Of a stretch of 64,000 nt of DNA, positions 63,281 to 64,000 are shown piece by piece (the first letter of the stretch is position 1; every line of letters starts with the position of its first letter). Location: the NCBI GenBank assembly GCA_028023455.1, contig JAQFVV010000030.1, forward strand, positions 5,352,501 to 5,416,500, read 5' to 3'. The notes below the pieces were generated by a model. That model searched no databases. It had not been told where the DNA came from and worked only from the letters and a program-made list of their open reading frames with translations. Both the position numbers and the translations under genes were made by a program. The DNA is from Epiperipatus broadwayi. Lineage: Eukaryota > Onychophora > Udeonychophora > Euonychophora > Peripatidae.

Positions 63281-64000
63281 TGTATAGATATTGACAAACA
63301 ATGCATAGTTGCAAAATTAGTAATCAGAAAACTTTGCAATAGCTTAAATCATAAAACAATGGAAATGTAGTAACAGAAATTGAAATTAATACTAAAATTT
63401 ATATTTTTAAATTTAAACAATACACAATGAATCACAGAAAACAATGCAGCAGTTTTGGCAATTCAATATATATTATTTAAGTATACAAATATAATTTTTG
63501 CAAAGAATCCGATTTCATTTGCCTACAATTACATTGGACCACAATTGAATATAGCTACACACTCTTCTTTCCAGCCATCTATTTATTTTTGTTTCAAAAT
63601 ATCCAATATATGTAAAAAAAAAGTGCCACATAAATGATAAGAAAAAAATATTTTGAAGTTGCTAAAGCTATTTAAATGGTTATGTAGAAATCTTTCCTGT
63701 AATTTTAAACCAATCTGTAAAACCATATATATATTTGTAAGTTTTGCAAAACATCAATAGCGATTAAAAATGCTTTTGATAACACGAATCTTACGAATAA
63801 AATCAGACTTATTTCAATGCTTTTTTAATTTTAGCATCTAATCTTAACACTGATGAAAAACTTATTCATTAGTCTTTCAATATCAAAAGCAAACATCTAC
63901 TATATTATAATCTTCTGGTTTGGTGTGTATGTATAGCATATGACATCAAATATATATAATAAAATAGAAATTGAGATGGCCGTTTGTCTGCCATTTTCAA
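63281..64000. other. AT-rich sequence without a recognised feature
   Basis: Nothing supportable seen to the end of the window. Confidence 0.45.

Noticed and set aside
1-64000. CRISPR arrays, bacterial operons, ribosome binding sites
   Set aside because: No regularly spaced short repeats, no dense ORFs and clear eukaryotic transposon content.

Overview
The window is strongly AT-rich eukaryotic DNA (roughly 70-75% A+T by eye) with many homopolymer and dinucleotide runs and one 500-N assembly gap. I recognise no host protein-coding gene. It reads as intergenic or deep-intronic sequence of a repeat-rich invertebrate. The mix of tRNA-derived SINEs, RTE- and jockey-like LINE relics, a Penelope-like element, ZBED5/GTF2IRD2-type hAT relics and long foldback repeats made me think of a mollusc, perhaps a cephalopod. 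That is an impression, not a proof.

Layout. 0-3 kb: a head-to-head SINE pair, then a clean hAT MITE with an 8-bp duplication. 4-5.7 kb: a 5'-truncated LINE (family A, minus strand). 8.6-9.1 kb: gap. 11.4-14.4 kb and 17.5-19.6 kb: two diverged copies of one ~2-kb segment; the first is split by a 1,040-bp inverted-repeat insertion whose empty site survives in the second. 15.3-15.6 kb: a 109-bp tandem repeat. 19.6-20.4 kb: a GC-richer island sharing 24 bp with the edge of the gap. 28-31.4 kb: LINE family B, tRNA-like units, a hAT C-terminal relic and a LINE A fragment. 35-36 kb: a GTF2IRD2-like hAT relic. 36.5-37.2 kb: LINE A fragment. 37.8-38.6 kb: an 802-bp foldback. 39.7-40.6 kb: a Penelope-like relic with reverse transcriptase and GIY-YIG endonuclease. 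41-45 kb: SINEs and three foldbacks. 46.7-47.6 kb: a jockey-like relic. 49.4-49.8 kb: a hAT element with an N-terminal transposase fragment. 51.6-53.7 kb: a ZBED5-like hAT pseudogene. 55.3 kb: a SINE with a perfect 15-bp duplication. 56.7-57.8 kb: another jockey-like relic. 59-60.1 kb: a TA-flanked foldback and a 59-bp miniature insertion. The rest is unannotated AT-rich DNA.

Main observation. Several foldback elements carry type I hammerhead ribozyme motifs. The best, at 42449-42489 (+), has the full conserved core: CUGANGA, a perfect 4-bp stem II, GAAA, a 3-bp stem III ending in the cleavable GUC, and a 5-bp stem I. A second family carries the motif at 12.7, 13.15, 13.4 and 44.3 kb, and a third has decayed copies at 22.0, 37.9 and 38.5 kb. 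Five foldback or hairpin insertions are flanked by 13-16-bp direct repeats, which suits target-primed retroposition better than DNA transposition. Hammerheads are known from Penelope-like elements and from small non-autonomous retrozymes, so I infer that this window records non-autonomous, ribozyme-bearing foldback retroelements, possibly mobilised by a Penelope-like machinery such as the one decayed here.
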